64,000 nt of DNA from Gymnopilus junonius (Eukaryota; Basidiomycota; Agaricomycetes; Agaricales; Galerinaceae). Location: positions 1 through 64,000 of the forward strand of contig JADNYJ010000111.1 in the NCBI GenBank assembly GCA_015501075.1, written 5' to 3'. How positions within the stretch are numbered: the stretch's first letter is position 1; every line of letters starts with the position of its first letter. The notes beneath the pieces were generated by a model. It was not told where the DNA came from and made no database searches. It saw only the letters and a program-made list of their open reading frames with translations. This document shows, piece by piece, positions 48,036-58,394 of this stretch. The position numbers and the translations under genes were made by a program.

Positions 48036-50091
48036 CTAATTCTTCCATCTTAAACACCGGCAGGAGTTAACGTAAGAAATCGCTCCAGTCGGTGAATGAC
48101 TTACATCTTCACGGTCCGGTCCCTTCCACCACTGACTACTTTGTCAGCCACAAAGTCTACGCATACACTTCATCTGTATGACCGGGCAAGTCAATCTTAA
48201 TCTTGTATGTCTTTAAGTCCCATATCTAATAGTATCATCGCAACGATCCAGCCCAATCAGTTTGAGGTATTCATAACCGGCAAACAATACTGACCTTCAG
48301 GGTACTGTCTTTACTGGCACTGATCAACATCCTACTATCAGCGCTCCATGCTAGGCGATACACCGCGCCTACATGTCCTCGCAGGGTTGCGACAAACTTT
48401 CCTGTTCGGCCCTCCCATATCCGGACACTGTTGTCCCATGCTGCGGATGCTACCCATCTACCGTCAGGGGAAAAGACGACATGAGATATCTGGCGTTGAT
48501 GTCCAGTCAATCGGGCGATGGGTTTAGTAACAGATTGCTGCGGCGTTGAGAAGGTGATGATGAGGGGAAGGGGGACCAGAGGAAGAGGGTATGTCATCGG
48601 AACCTGAGATGACGAGCTCTGGCGTTGTTTTGAGTAGTGTATCATATCTCGCCTTAGCGAGTTTTTGAGCTGAAATTGGATAGTGGTTGAAATGACAAAG
48701 CATCGCCGAAAAAATAAAAGTAGAAAAAAAAACTAACCTTCTTCATCCGATGATGGCCTTTTGCCCGTATGGTCGAATGGGCCTGTTCTTAGGACAAAAT
48801 CAGTGTTGAGAGTTAAAGTTGTCACCCAATGGGCATGATCTTTCAAAGTATGAAGCGGCCGACCCTTTCGTTCGTGCACTGATCAGCAATAATTAAGATA
48901 CCTTCACCGAAATCCCTACCTTTTCCGCGTCCCATATCCGGACTGTACGATCACTGCTTGCAGTGTAAAGAACTCCCTTGTTTCCGCCACTACCGCCCCA
49001 TTTCACAACGTTGACGCTGGCAGAGTGTCCTCCTAAAGTGTACTCCGTCCGCCGCGTTAGAGTTGACCAGACGCGTACCGTACCATCTTTTGACGAAGAT
49101 GCCAGTCTAGGAGCCGAAGCGTTTCTGTAATGCGACAATTTCGTTGGACAGGTCAATTTGATTATGAAGAATGGCGTACATATGAATTGGTTCCCAAGAA
49201 AGGGAGGTAATCCATTTTGAGTGACCTTTTAATGCTTCACCGATGGGCTTCCCAGTTTTGGGATCCCATAGTCTGACCTAGAATAGGATTAGAGGCCTCG
49301 TCCAAAGGACAGTATTGAAGAGAACGCACATGGCCATCATGACCTCCCGTTGCCAATTTTCTCTCCATAGCTTCCCATTCCACACACAACACCCATCCTT
49401 TGTGACCAGATAAAACATGAGATGGCGTCTCAGTGTTGAGATCCCATAGTCGTGCATTAGTGTCGCCTGACCCCGTAGCCAGTAAATTGCCAGTTGGAGA
49501 GAAGGACGCGCAGAGGATTGGGGATGAATGTCCTGAACTCCATTAATCAGTCCGGCCCTTTCTGTAAAATTGTCGCATATCTTACCCGATAACGTTGAAG
49601 AGCACCTTGTCGCAGGTCGAACCCGAAACACACTCTGCGGGGAGCAATGAACAACGATGACATCTTCAGGAGTAAAATCCGCTGTTGGGTGGCCAAGAAT
49701 ATCGGCTTCAATGGATTTTGAGATGACCACTTGAGTAGGTGCGCCTGCAGGAGCATTTTTATCTTCCGGGAGTTTGACGTGAAATGAGAACGGAACTGGA
49801 TCTTCATCCTGAATACAATACAATCTATTAGTTCGAGAGTGAATCCATGGAATAGATCCGCTTGAGTGTAAAGAAACAACATACCTGCTTGCTCAATCTG
49901 TTCACCAATGCTTGCAAACCTTCGCGAGAGACATTTGCTGGTATATTCACCGGAGGTGCCAGTGAAGTTCCGTCTTCCTCGGAGAGAAATTGAACCACAA
50001 TATTGGGCGTCTGTGCGGGCGCTTCTGGCTCGGGCCCTGGTATTCCATGGAATACCTTTTGGCGCTTAGGAGGAGGGAGGAGAGTCGCCAT
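48036..50091 (-). CDS. RSA4: Notchless-type WD40 ribosome assembly protein (NLE1/Rsa4)
   Basis: Rsa4/NLE1 is a nucle(ol)ar assembly factor of the 60S subunit; the AAA+ ATPase Rea1/Mdn1 pulls it off through its N-terminal domain. ATG 50091 starts MATLLPPPKRQKVF. The ubiquitin-like NLE domain spans exons 1-2 (VVQFLSEEDG...ALVNRLSKQ; DPVPFSFHVKLP...VFRVRPATRCSSTLSG). WD repeats follow: HSSPILCASFSPTGNLLATGSGD, WVLCVEW, VRLWDPKTGKPIGEALKGH, SKWITSLSWEPIH, RLASSSKDGTVRVW, VNVVKWGG, LYTASSDRTVRIWD, DHAHWVTTLTLNTDFVLRTG, ARLTGHQRQISHVVFSPDG, VYRLAWSADSRMLISASKD, LPGHTDEVYA. A 13-nt last exon (48036-48048) gives the usual ending, here KIWKN. One base is missing at about 48592, 48550 and 48160. It faces away from the F-box cluster. 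Confidence 0.92.
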
Positions 50092-50333
50092 TGGAGTAGA
50101 GTTTAAACTTCAAAAATAATTCGTTTCCCTTTTTCAATTCACGTGGAAATGAGTATTAGGTAACTGTTCATCACGTGTTGCCTTTTAGCTCAATGTCGGA
50201 ACTCACCCCCACCTTAGTGACTAGTCTCCGACACACTGACTACTACCTTTACGCCTCCTTCTCGACAAAGATCACAGAGAGATCAACATTCGGGATTACC
50301 CTTTCCACTACGTATAGACATCTACATCACCAA
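50092..50333. promoter_or_regulatory. divergent promoter region between NLE1/RSA4 and F-box gene 1
   Basis: 242 bases lie between opposite start codons. No clear motif. Confidence 0.3.
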
Positions 50334-51662
50334 ATGCCTGCTATTCCCAAACTCGCACCAGTACTAGTTAGCTCTTCAGTTGAAGGAGGGTCGTTCAGTC
50401 TTCATCCTGATATACTTTGGGAGATTTTCACTTTTTGTTCCAGTATGGATCTAAAGTCGGAGAACTACAATCCGGCCGTTGATACTCTACGCCACATCTC
50501 TCAAGTTTCTTCATCTTGGCGAAACTTGGCTTTGAATTCATCACCACTTTGGGGTTGCGTATTAAACCTCACCCGGTTGGAAGGGTCGAAAAAATGGCTT
50601 GACGAAGTTGTCAAAAGAAGTAAAAAATCTTGGCTTTATATCAAAGCAGTGCCAAAAGGGGAGGTCCGTGATATACGATACAACAGTAATTTTGTTCGAT
50701 TGTTCATAACCAAAAACTGGGATAGGAACTGATAGGATATGGGATCTTGATCTCAAGCCTGCCCTCGAATTTGGACCCATAGAAGAGCCCAGGGAATGGT
50801 GTTCCCTCTTTTCCCGCTCGTCGAACCTTCGGAGTCTCAAGGTCGACTCCATGATCTGGGTCTCTGACCTATTTCCCGTCCTGTGTCCTCATCTAGAACT
50901 TTTGGAGTTGTCGGACGATTCACGGAGCGCGGTGCACATCCAACGGAAAGATTCTCTATTACTCCCTGGTCCGCCCATTTCCCTGCCTGGTCTCAAAAAG
51001 ATCAAAATCAAGTCACATTGGCCCTATACGGTTGATGGCGTAATGATGGCTTTACAACGCATAGCCCCTGCAGCCAGTTGCTTACTATATCTTCATTGCC
51101 GAGTTGGTCGCTTTCCTGGTGAAATGAATTTCATAGCGGATTCTATGCCCTTGGTCATTCCGAAGTACCTGTGTTGTGCACGGGAGACCCTGGCCTCTAT
51201 GGAGAGCCCATTTGCCCGTATAGTAATTACCACATCCTGCGTTGACTTCACTTTCTCATCAGGCAGACTCCTTCCAGAGAAAGTTGATGATGGGATTTTC
51301 CGTTTTGCCTTGGACGGTGCAGACCATGCGCAACTGCTCAATTGATTCCTAAATTCATCTCCTCCTTTGCATCATTGCAGATTGACGAAGTGAAGGCACT
51401 GTCGCTTACTATCCATCTTGCAGGGATCAAAAAACTCTCGCAAGTACAGCCGCAAGACAACTCGTTCAAACCTTCCCGTCGATCGAACATGTTTCGATAG
51501 ACCATGGCACCATTGATTCTCTGGACATCTTTCAAACGCAAACTGATCACATCTTTTTCCCCAATCTCAAGGAAATTTCATTACACGGATGTGATTCCTT
51601 GTCCCCCCACCAAATTGCAACATTGCCGTTGTTTCTGGGAAGATCGCCGAAGCACGAGTAAA
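50334..51662 (+). pseudogene. F-box protein, tandem copy 1, reading frame broken
   Basis: F-box proteins are substrate adaptors of SCF ubiquitin ligases. ATG 50334 starts MPAIPKLAP; the F-box-like segment is LHPDILWEIFTFCSS...VDTLRHISQVSSSWRNLALNSSPLWG. It is homologous along its length to the next two genes (for example PFARIVITTSCVDFTFS; IPKFISSFASLQIDEVKALSLTIH; FPSIEHVSIDHGTIDSLDIFQ). The frame is interrupted at about 50728 by an imperfect duplication (AACTGGGATAGG followed by AACTGATAGG), then at about 51344 and 51430. The first break would be in frame if the second copy kept GGG, so two lost G could explain it. It is either a young pseudogene or a sequence-error victim; I favour the first only weakly. 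Confidence 0.65.
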
Positions 51663-51988
51663 TGTATACGGCATATATTGAACCCCTTCAAGGTTTTCAT
51701 TGGCAAATAAATCTACCTGACACAGCGCCAAAAATTATATTCAGTCCATTTTGTTCATTCGTCAAGTCTTTCTGATATCACGCATTGCTCGTTTTAGATA
51801 TTCACTGTCATCAATGCGGATCCTCTGGAGATGTTCAGTCAAATCTAGACGCATATTACATACATATATCGGCCTGTACGTATTTATTGGAGCATTATAA
51901 AAAGTGCCGCTTTTTTCCTCTGCTCCCATTCCTCACGATCGCAGGACATGTCTACCGTACTTTCGCTAGATCATGCAGGGCTCCCGCC
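51663..51988. other. spacer between F-box copies 1 and 2
   Basis: The frame of copy 2 is open upstream to 51785 but contains no ATG before 51989 and reads non-conserved sequence. No other gene is seen. Confidence 0.45.
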
Positions 51989-53362
51989 ATGAAACTCTAT
52001 TCCGACCTCCTTATACCGATCTTCACCCTCAATGCAGATATGTACCTCGACTGGGAGGACCAAATTCCTGCTGTCGATACTCTGCGCCACACCTCGCAAG
52101 TTTGTTCAACATGGAGGAATGTTGTGATGGAGTCCACATTCCTGTGGGGGCGCGTTTTAAATCTTATACGGCTGTATCACTCCCAGAAATGGCGAGACGA
52201 AGTGGTCAGAAGGTCTGAAGAATCCTGGCTTTTTGTCAAAGTTGCACCAAATGTGCCGACCGGCGATCCGCCAAGGCGCGGAGATGATTTTTTTAGGTTG
52301 TTTGTCCTAGAACACTGGACAAGGATATGGCGCCTTGATATCAATACTGATGTTCCCCTTGGTATGTGGCCGACAAATGAAGATGTTCATCATTGGTGTT
52401 CCCTGTTCTCAGAGTCCCGTCCGACGAACCTTCGTCATCTTATGTTAAGCTCCAATATTCTTGTTACCGAAACTTTCCCTCCTCTTTTACCTGCACTGTT
52501 TCCACACCTTGAGGTCTTGGACTTGTCGGACAACCCGTCCGGCACCAGGGGGGGTCTTTTCAGGCAGAACCTTCTACTACTCCTCCCGCCCGTCAACCTT
52601 CCTAGGCTCAAACAAATTAAAATCCATACACATTGGCCGCCCTCCATCGATGATGTCCTTCGTATACTGCAGAAGATAGTTCCCGCCCGTGGATGTACAC
52701 TGCAATTTTGCTCCGTGTCCCCGGATGACTTCAATTCTGTCAACTCCTTCTCAGATGTTCTTCCAAAATATCTGCAATACGCCAGAGAAATATTCTCCCC
52801 GTTATCAGGCATCAAAGCCGACGTGACAATTGCCTCGAATATTGTCGAATTCTTGGTTTCGACTCGCGATCAAGAATACCTCAAGTTTCTTTTGAAGTGC
52901 GAGGACAGAGACTGTTCGGTCCAAATCATTCCTGATTTCATCGCCTGCTTCGACTCATTCGAGTGCAAAGAAATTAAGAGGCTTTCTCTCGTCCTTCATC
53001 CTCCGTTGGAACGACCTGAGTTGGTCTCCACAGCAATAGAAAGATTAACCCGTGCATTTCCTCAACTCGAAGAGCTTGAAGTGGATGGTGACACACTTCA
53101 TAATCTCGATCTTTTCCAGCAAGATGTCCAGTTCATCGTCTTTCCTGCTCTCAAAAGCATAACAGTACGCAAATGCGGTGCGCAATGGATCAAAAGTTTT
53201 ATGGACTCGCGAATCTCGAGTGGAGGAACTGTCGAAACGCTGGCACTCACAATCGACCCTGACATAATTGCCGTGCTAGGGATTCTTCGAAGCTTTGAGG
53301 GCCTGACGCTCCAATTATCTGACCCTGAAGGACAAGTCTCACTATCAATGAGGATTGAATAG
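51989..53362 (+). CDS. F-box protein, tandem copy 2
   Basis: A single intronless frame of 457 codons from ATG 51989 (MKLYSDLLIPIFTLNADMY). The F-box-like helices are VDTLRHTSQVCSTWRNVVMESTFLWGRVLNL. The C-terminal part has leucine-rich-repeat-like spacing (LRHLMLSSN, PHLEVLDLSDN, LPRLKQIKIHTHW, FPQLEELEVDGDTLHNLDLF, FPALKSITVRKCG). Expected role: substrate receptor of an SCF-type E3 ligase; target unknown. The N-terminal F-box is weaker than in copies 1 and 3 (LLIPIF instead of DILWEIF), so an upstream exon or later divergence is possible. Same strand and spacing as its two neighbours, consistent with tandem duplication. Confidence 0.8.
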   Translation: MKLYSDLLIPIFTLNADMYLDWEDQIPAVDTLRHTSQVCSTWRNVVMESTFLWGRVLNLIRLYHSQKWRDEVVRRSEESWLFVKVAPNVPTGDPPRRGDDFFRLFVLEHWTRIWRLDINTDVPLGMWPTNEDVHHWCSLFSESRPTNLRHLMLSSNILVTETFPPLLPALFPHLEVLDLSDNPSGTRGGLFRQNLLLLLPPVNLPRLKQIKIHTHWPPSIDDVLRILQKIVPARGCTLQFCSVSPDDFNSVNSFSDVLPKYLQYAREIFSPLSGIKADVTIASNIVEFLVSTRDQEYLKFLLKCEDRDCSVQIIPDFIACFDSFECKEIKRLSLVLHPPLERPELVSTAIERLTRAFPQLEELEVDGDTLHNLDLFQQDVQFIVFPALKSITVRKCGAQWIKSFMDSRISSGGTVETLALTIDPDIIAVLGILRSFEGLTLQLSDPEGQVSLSMRIE

Positions 53363-53671
53363 TGAGTTCATTTACTTCATTTTTTAATAGGAAATCATGC
53401 TCAATAGGCAATCAATAGGTTTCTTGTCCGTTGTTTACGGTTTGGAAAATCGAGCGAGCAATTCCATATACTCTAGTAGGACCGTCGGCTGTCTTCATTT
53501 TTATTGTTAAAACCCTTGTTTTAATTCTATTGATTTCTTTCGACTCAGGAGTCAGGAGTCGGGACTGGTCGAAAACGTCCCGTGACCCTCTTTACGCAAT
53601 TGGACTATGACATAATGCATATGAGAGTTGTGTGACAGTCTAAACCACTTAGGCTTGCTTTAACCAAGAAC
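53363..53671. other. spacer between F-box copies 2 and 3
   Basis: 309 bases, AT-rich, no gene. A near-repeat CAGGAGTCAGGAGTCGGGA lies at about 53548. Confidence 0.45.
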
Positions 53672-55057
53672 ATGACCTCACTTCCATCCTCTTTGGCGTC
53701 CTCGCCCGTTTTCGCACTGAATTCTGACATATTGTGGAGAATATTTCTTCTGAACACGTACATGACCACGAAATTTGATGAGGACATCCCAGCTCTTGAC
53801 ACCCTTCGCTATACGTCCCAGGTTTGTACGGCCTGGAGAGAACTCACCTTGCAATCCCCATCGCTCTGGGGTCGCGTAATCAACATAGTCCTTTTATGGC
53901 ACTGCGACGAGTGGAGAGATGAAGTTATTCGACGGACCCGATCCTCTCCTCTATATCTCAAGGTACCACGAACAGATCCTGCTGTGACTTATGTTGCAGT
54001 GTCACTTGCAAACGAGAATTGGAGCCGGGTGTATAGCCTTGACATTCTATCCTTTCACCCAAAGGAAGAAAAGGCCTGGACTGATTTGTTACGTCGCCCA
54101 TCATGTCTTCGTCATCTCATCGTACGCACAGCAACCGCAGCAGATGACTTCCTCGATTCTTTTTCAATCTCGGATTTTCCATCTCTCGAAACGTTGGATT
54201 TGTGGGACAGTCATAAAGTGCCATTAGATAACGGCGATCATCGACAGCCAGGCACCAACCAACACGCTCTCGCTATTGTGTTACCCCATCTTCAACAAAT
54301 TAATATTCGATCCTTTGGATATATTGGTGCTCTTCTAGCATATCTGGGCCGGATAAGCCCAAAAGAAGGGTGTACCTTATGTTTTGACGGTGTTTCTGTT
54401 GTCCAGCCTGATGTGAGTCCCAGGGCGGTGTCTGACATTCTCGAAAAATTCCTGCAATGCTCTCAGAAGACACTTGCGGCCACAATGGAGGCACCAGTAA
54501 ACATCCAGCTTGTACGCAATCAGATTGAGTTTTCTATAAATTCATTCCGCTCCATTTATAGAATTTTTTCTTTCAAATGGAGGTGCTTTCATTCTGATCT
54601 CCCTCCGTATACTATTTCACACTTTCTCTCTTCTTTCAAGCCTTTCCATATTGCTGCAAGAAAGTCGGCCTTCCTCAGAATTTCTCTCACTGACTATCAG
54701 CTAGAATCTGAAGGGGTTGCCCTCGGACTGTTTTTTTCCAACCTTTGCTCTCTTCAAGAGATTGACACAGAGACCGACACCCTTCGATGTCTCACTATCA
54801 TGCAGCGAAACACCAGAACCTTGCTTCTTCCAGCACTTACTGTTGTCGACCTATTCCATCCATTCCATACATATGATACATTATCATCCATCGAAGAATT
54901 CTTGCAATCCAGGTCAGCCCTTGGAGGACAACCAGAACATCTCGTCCTTAAGGTTCCATACGTAGGAGATCGAGATGTCGAGGTCCTCGAGTCGCTGAGC
55001 TTCCCAAACATCACAGTGCATTTTGTTTTTGATTCTGAACAAGATATATCGTTATAG
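53672..55057 (+). CDS. F-box protein, tandem copy 3
   Basis: Intronless frame of 461 codons; ATG 53672 follows ACCAAGAAC. The F-box reads VFALNSDILWRIFLLNTYM...DTLRYTSQVCTAWRELTLQSPSLWGRVINI, the best of the three. LRR-like blocks follow: CLRHLIVRT, FPSLETLDLWDS, LPHLQQINIRSFG, LCSLQEIDTETDTLRCL, LPALTVVDLF. The ending is PNITVHFVFDSEQDISL. Overall similarity to copy 2 is clear in the first 100 residues and weaker later, suggesting that the substrate-binding part diversified. Probably a functional SCF adaptor; target unknown. Confidence 0.82.
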   Translation: MTSLPSSLASSPVFALNSDILWRIFLLNTYMTTKFDEDIPALDTLRYTSQVCTAWRELTLQSPSLWGRVINIVLLWHCDEWRDEVIRRTRSSPLYLKVPRTDPAVTYVAVSLANENWSRVYSLDILSFHPKEEKAWTDLLRRPSCLRHLIVRTATAADDFLDSFSISDFPSLETLDLWDSHKVPLDNGDHRQPGTNQHALAIVLPHLQQINIRSFGYIGALLAYLGRISPKEGCTLCFDGVSVVQPDVSPRAVSDILEKFLQCSQKTLAATMEAPVNIQLVRNQIEFSINSFRSIYRIFSFKWRCFHSDLPPYTISHFLSSFKPFHIAARKSAFLRISLTDYQLESEGVALGLFFSNLCSLQEIDTETDTLRCLTIMQRNTRTLLLPALTVVDLFHPFHTYDTLSSIEEFLQSRSALGGQPEHLVLKVPYVGDRDVEVLESLSFPNITVHFVFDSEQDISL

Positions 55058-56318
55058 TTTACCATTAAATGCATTTGACAGTGTATTCACTTATGATCAT
55101 ACTTGAATTACTCATCTGATATCCTGTCCTGAGGTCGCATAATTTTGTCGTTGGCATATAAGAGGGTAATTATGCTCTTCAGTCTCAATTGGAATAAATA
55201 TGCTCACTAAATTACTCCAAGTTAAAAACCAATTTCTCCTTTGCGATTCAAGAATCGGAGAGTTAAACTGGTAAGGCTTCTGAGGCTGACGAAAAGGAAA
55301 GGGGATCAAAAGGAGACGGAACGCATGAAGCACGAGTCCGAGTCCAAATATAGATCGAGACGGGGAAAGTCCGAGCTGTTCATAACACTTTGTGGGCAGA
55401 AGCTACATTATAATCAAGTAAGCGGCCAAGAAAGATGGATGGCAGCTTAAGTTCAAATGGTTTTGAATAATCATTTTTCAACGCTTTCAAGCTCCCCAAG
55501 ATGGAGAGGGCCAGAAGTCGAGATACAAATAACATCTATCTGCCGTATTAGCTGCAGTATGGAGAACTATGATGCATATTAACGTTAACTATAACGACGT
55601 ATTGAAGCCCTTTCACTTGGTCGCCTGCTTAGAATCTCCTCCTGGCTTGGCTACCTTCATCAAGATTCATGGTTTTCATCGGGCTTTGATATAAGCTGCG
55701 GAAGATGGCAAAATTTAGCGTCATCGCAATAAACGTTTCCTGCCAGATATAAGTAGCACTTAACTGTGACAGTAGTAAGTATCCCGAGCAGGACAGATTT
55801 AAGAAAATAATACGAAACAGCGAGCTCGCCTAAATCTATTCTTTTCTAGGTGTTCGCATAAGTTTTTTGAATAACATGATGGTCGTAGTTGAGGGCCTGA
55901 AAACGAGGGATACTGAGGCCAGATGCTGGAAAAGGTGACGCTGGCGTAAGGTGAAGAGGAAGGAAATAAGGTCGTTGCGGCGTTGCCGCCATCAGTGATC
56001 GATGACCGTCGGTCCGGCCCGAGTTAGCCGACCGCAATCAACGCGCCAAGACGTGTTGACTTTTTCCCAATCAAAACGCCAACTAACATACGGCCTGGAT
56101 TTCCTCGTTTAAATACTTCTCTTGTTACGGTACTTTCATGTTTCGATGATAAAGTTCTAGTTTCCGGAAAAAACCTGCTTAAAAACCCTTGGACACCGGC
56201 TTATTATCACCGATTGGCACTCCGATTTATATCCTTCACTTTCGACCCACATCGGACACACAGTCGACAGCGGGCGGGGTTTCAAGTTTGTCAACTCTTT
56301 CTCTTTCTACCACCAACC
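55058..56318. other. intergenic, no gene seen
   Basis: 1.26 kb of AT-balanced DNA with only short unconvincing open frames. The last part, up to 56318, is pyrimidine-rich and should hold the promoter and leader of the Bud6-like gene. Confidence 0.5.
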
Positions 56319-57011
56319 ATGACTGACTATCACTCCCCGTCCCAATACATTCCCTCCCCAAGTTCTGCCTCTGGCTCTGTGAGCAGCGGTACAGCTATCG
56401 CTGGGCCCGCCGACGGAGCTCCTCCATACAAACTGGTGAGTTACGATCCTCACTATCATGGTGCACAATGCGGCGTTGACTTAACTCATACTTTTTCAAT
56501 ATTCTTGCTATTCCAAAATGGTAATGTATATTGCGTAGACTAACCCTGGCGATGTTTCCAGCGCAGTGAAGAATCTACTCATGTCGACCAAACGCCTCCA
56601 AGAGGTCCTCAAGCTCTGGAGCGTAGATCAGGCAACTGAAGGGGACGTGAGCGACGTGTACGTTCAGATTGGGCACGAGTTCAACGTGACGATCAGTGCT
56701 TTTGCGTATCATCAGATCGAGCTCAGGTGCGTTCTTTTACACCAATCACTCTCGTCATCAGATCTAATGTAATGCGTGCCTGCCACTATAGTGATATACA
56801 TTCTGTTCCCGCTGAACTGCGCAATGTTCTCGAGCGGTATCTGGGTGAAGACCCTTCTCCAGCCATATTGGAGGAATGCATGCCTGAGCTGCGAAAGGTG
56901 CTTTTCAAGCTCCTCAAGGGACTTCAGAATCGACAAGACAGATGGCACGCGGTGGCCCAACGACTCAGCTCGGATTCGATGGTGTCGCTTCATTCATCGC
57001 AGTTGCGTTGA
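56319..57011 (+). CDS. Bud6/Aip3 N-terminal-domain-only protein
   Basis: Three exons. ATG 56319 begins MTDYHSPSQYIPSPSSASGS, and exon 1 ends PPYKL. Exon 2 (from about 56540, after GCGTAG) reads TNPGDVSSAVKNLLMSTKR, LQEVLKLWSVDQATEGDVSD, VYVQIGHEFNVTISAFAYHQ. Exon 3 gives DIHSVPAELRNVLERYLGED, PSPAILEECMPELRKVLF, KLLKGLQNRQDRWH and stops at 57011. This is the family-specific N-terminal domain of Bud6/Aip3, the polarisome protein that delivers actin monomers to formins. Bud6 normally has a long coiled-coil, actin- and formin-binding C-terminal half; here nothing follows. It may be a truncated paralog of a full gene elsewhere that still binds partners through this domain, or a dying copy. Exon joins are all in frame. 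Confidence 0.75.
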
Positions 57012-58394
57012 GATCGAGGACGGACTTTTCAGGGGGTTCAACAATTTGAAACATGAATTGTTCAATCTATTGTCCGGCAAATCTACACCTCCGATACTCC
57101 GATTCAAACACACTCTTTCTTCGCTTTTCACCGTGTGGCCGTATATTACTGTCAATGCTCGAGTTTCAGCTTATCTCTTGGTCCAAGTCCGTGATGAAGC
57201 CAATTTTTTCTCCTTCGCGCCGACCCCGAATAGGGCGGATTTCCCAGTTATCGTCGCCCTATGGACAAAAGACGTGATAGTCATACCTTCGCCTCATTTT
57301 TTCAAACCATCTTCATATCGCAACTCTCATTTCAAAAATTGGACATCCAAAATCTTTTACGGCCTCTCCACCTCTCTTATTTTATTGTTTTTTTTTTCGA
57401 TGGACAGTTTCTTGACTTACTTTATGTAACTATTAGTGTACGGGCAGTTCGCTGTTGTCTAATGTACGCAATGTTCTTTGTATATATTGTATGTAGTTTC
57501 TCGGCTCGTATTTGATGCCTAATTGATGTGTTGGTTGACTGTGAGTCGATGCTACAGGCATCTTCTGCTCCAAACTGTCTAGTTTGGCGTGGAGTGGTAC
57601 GTGTTTCGTTAATTACTCTTTCATATTTATGCGCGGTCCATCAACTGACTTGAACGCTTCAATTACTCTGGCATTCATCAATTCGCTGAAGGTCATCTGG
57701 GCGTTTGTCCTCTCAAAAAAGTATGTTTATCCACGAGTCTTTACTTTCGGGGTCTGATGTACTCCTATCCATAAAGGCCCTTCCCATTCTTGCTCAACGC
57801 ACATCGGACTTTTTTCAAGAAAAGAATTCCAAAAATATCTCCAAATTCATAGACAAGGCGGGCGGATTTTTTCACTCTTTGCCCATAAGGCTTCCTATCC
57901 AACGTCATAAACTACTAAGATGACGACCCTTACCTATCTTTAGAACTTGTGGTCTTTCGAAATAAGGGCGACAACGAGCCTTCTTCGAAAAACGGCAACT
58001 ACACGCATTCCAAAAAAAGGCTCGAGTACATACGGTCTGGACTGGAAAGTGGAGTTTCGTGTATCCAACGAAGGCGAGCAACGATATCTCTTGGAGTAAC
58101 AGCTGACTGCCACCTTCTACGCCTCTCCACCTCGGCCGACGTTGAACCGCCTACTAGCACTGCTCTTGCCTGTTCGTTTCTCTCCACTGCGCACCGTATT
58201 TTTTACCATCCTCGGATGAACACTATGATCTACACGTCATCGGATAGTCTTCCTCGAAGGATTAGCTATTGTCCGTCTCTCACAATTTCGGTTCAACGCC
58301 GGGTTTATTATGCGTTATCCAGCTTATAAAACGCGTCTTTTGGAAGAGGGGTTGGTTCGTCGACTCTTGACGCCCGTCATTCTCTCTCAAAAAA
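57012..58394. other. intergenic between Bud6-like gene and cellobiohydrolase
   Basis: 1.38 kb. I looked for the missing Bud6 C-terminal half here and saw no trace of it. Short open frames are without motif. A TATA box for the cellulase lies near the end. Confidence 0.5.
58325..58331 (+). promoter_or_regulatory. TATA box of the GH6 gene
   Basis: TATAAAA is followed by CGCG, 70 bases before the GH6 start codon. A strong TATA box fits an inducible secreted-enzyme gene. Confidence 0.5.

Noticed and set aside
51785..51988. Upstream extension of F-box copy 2
   Set aside because: It starts without ATG and is not conserved in the neighbouring copies.
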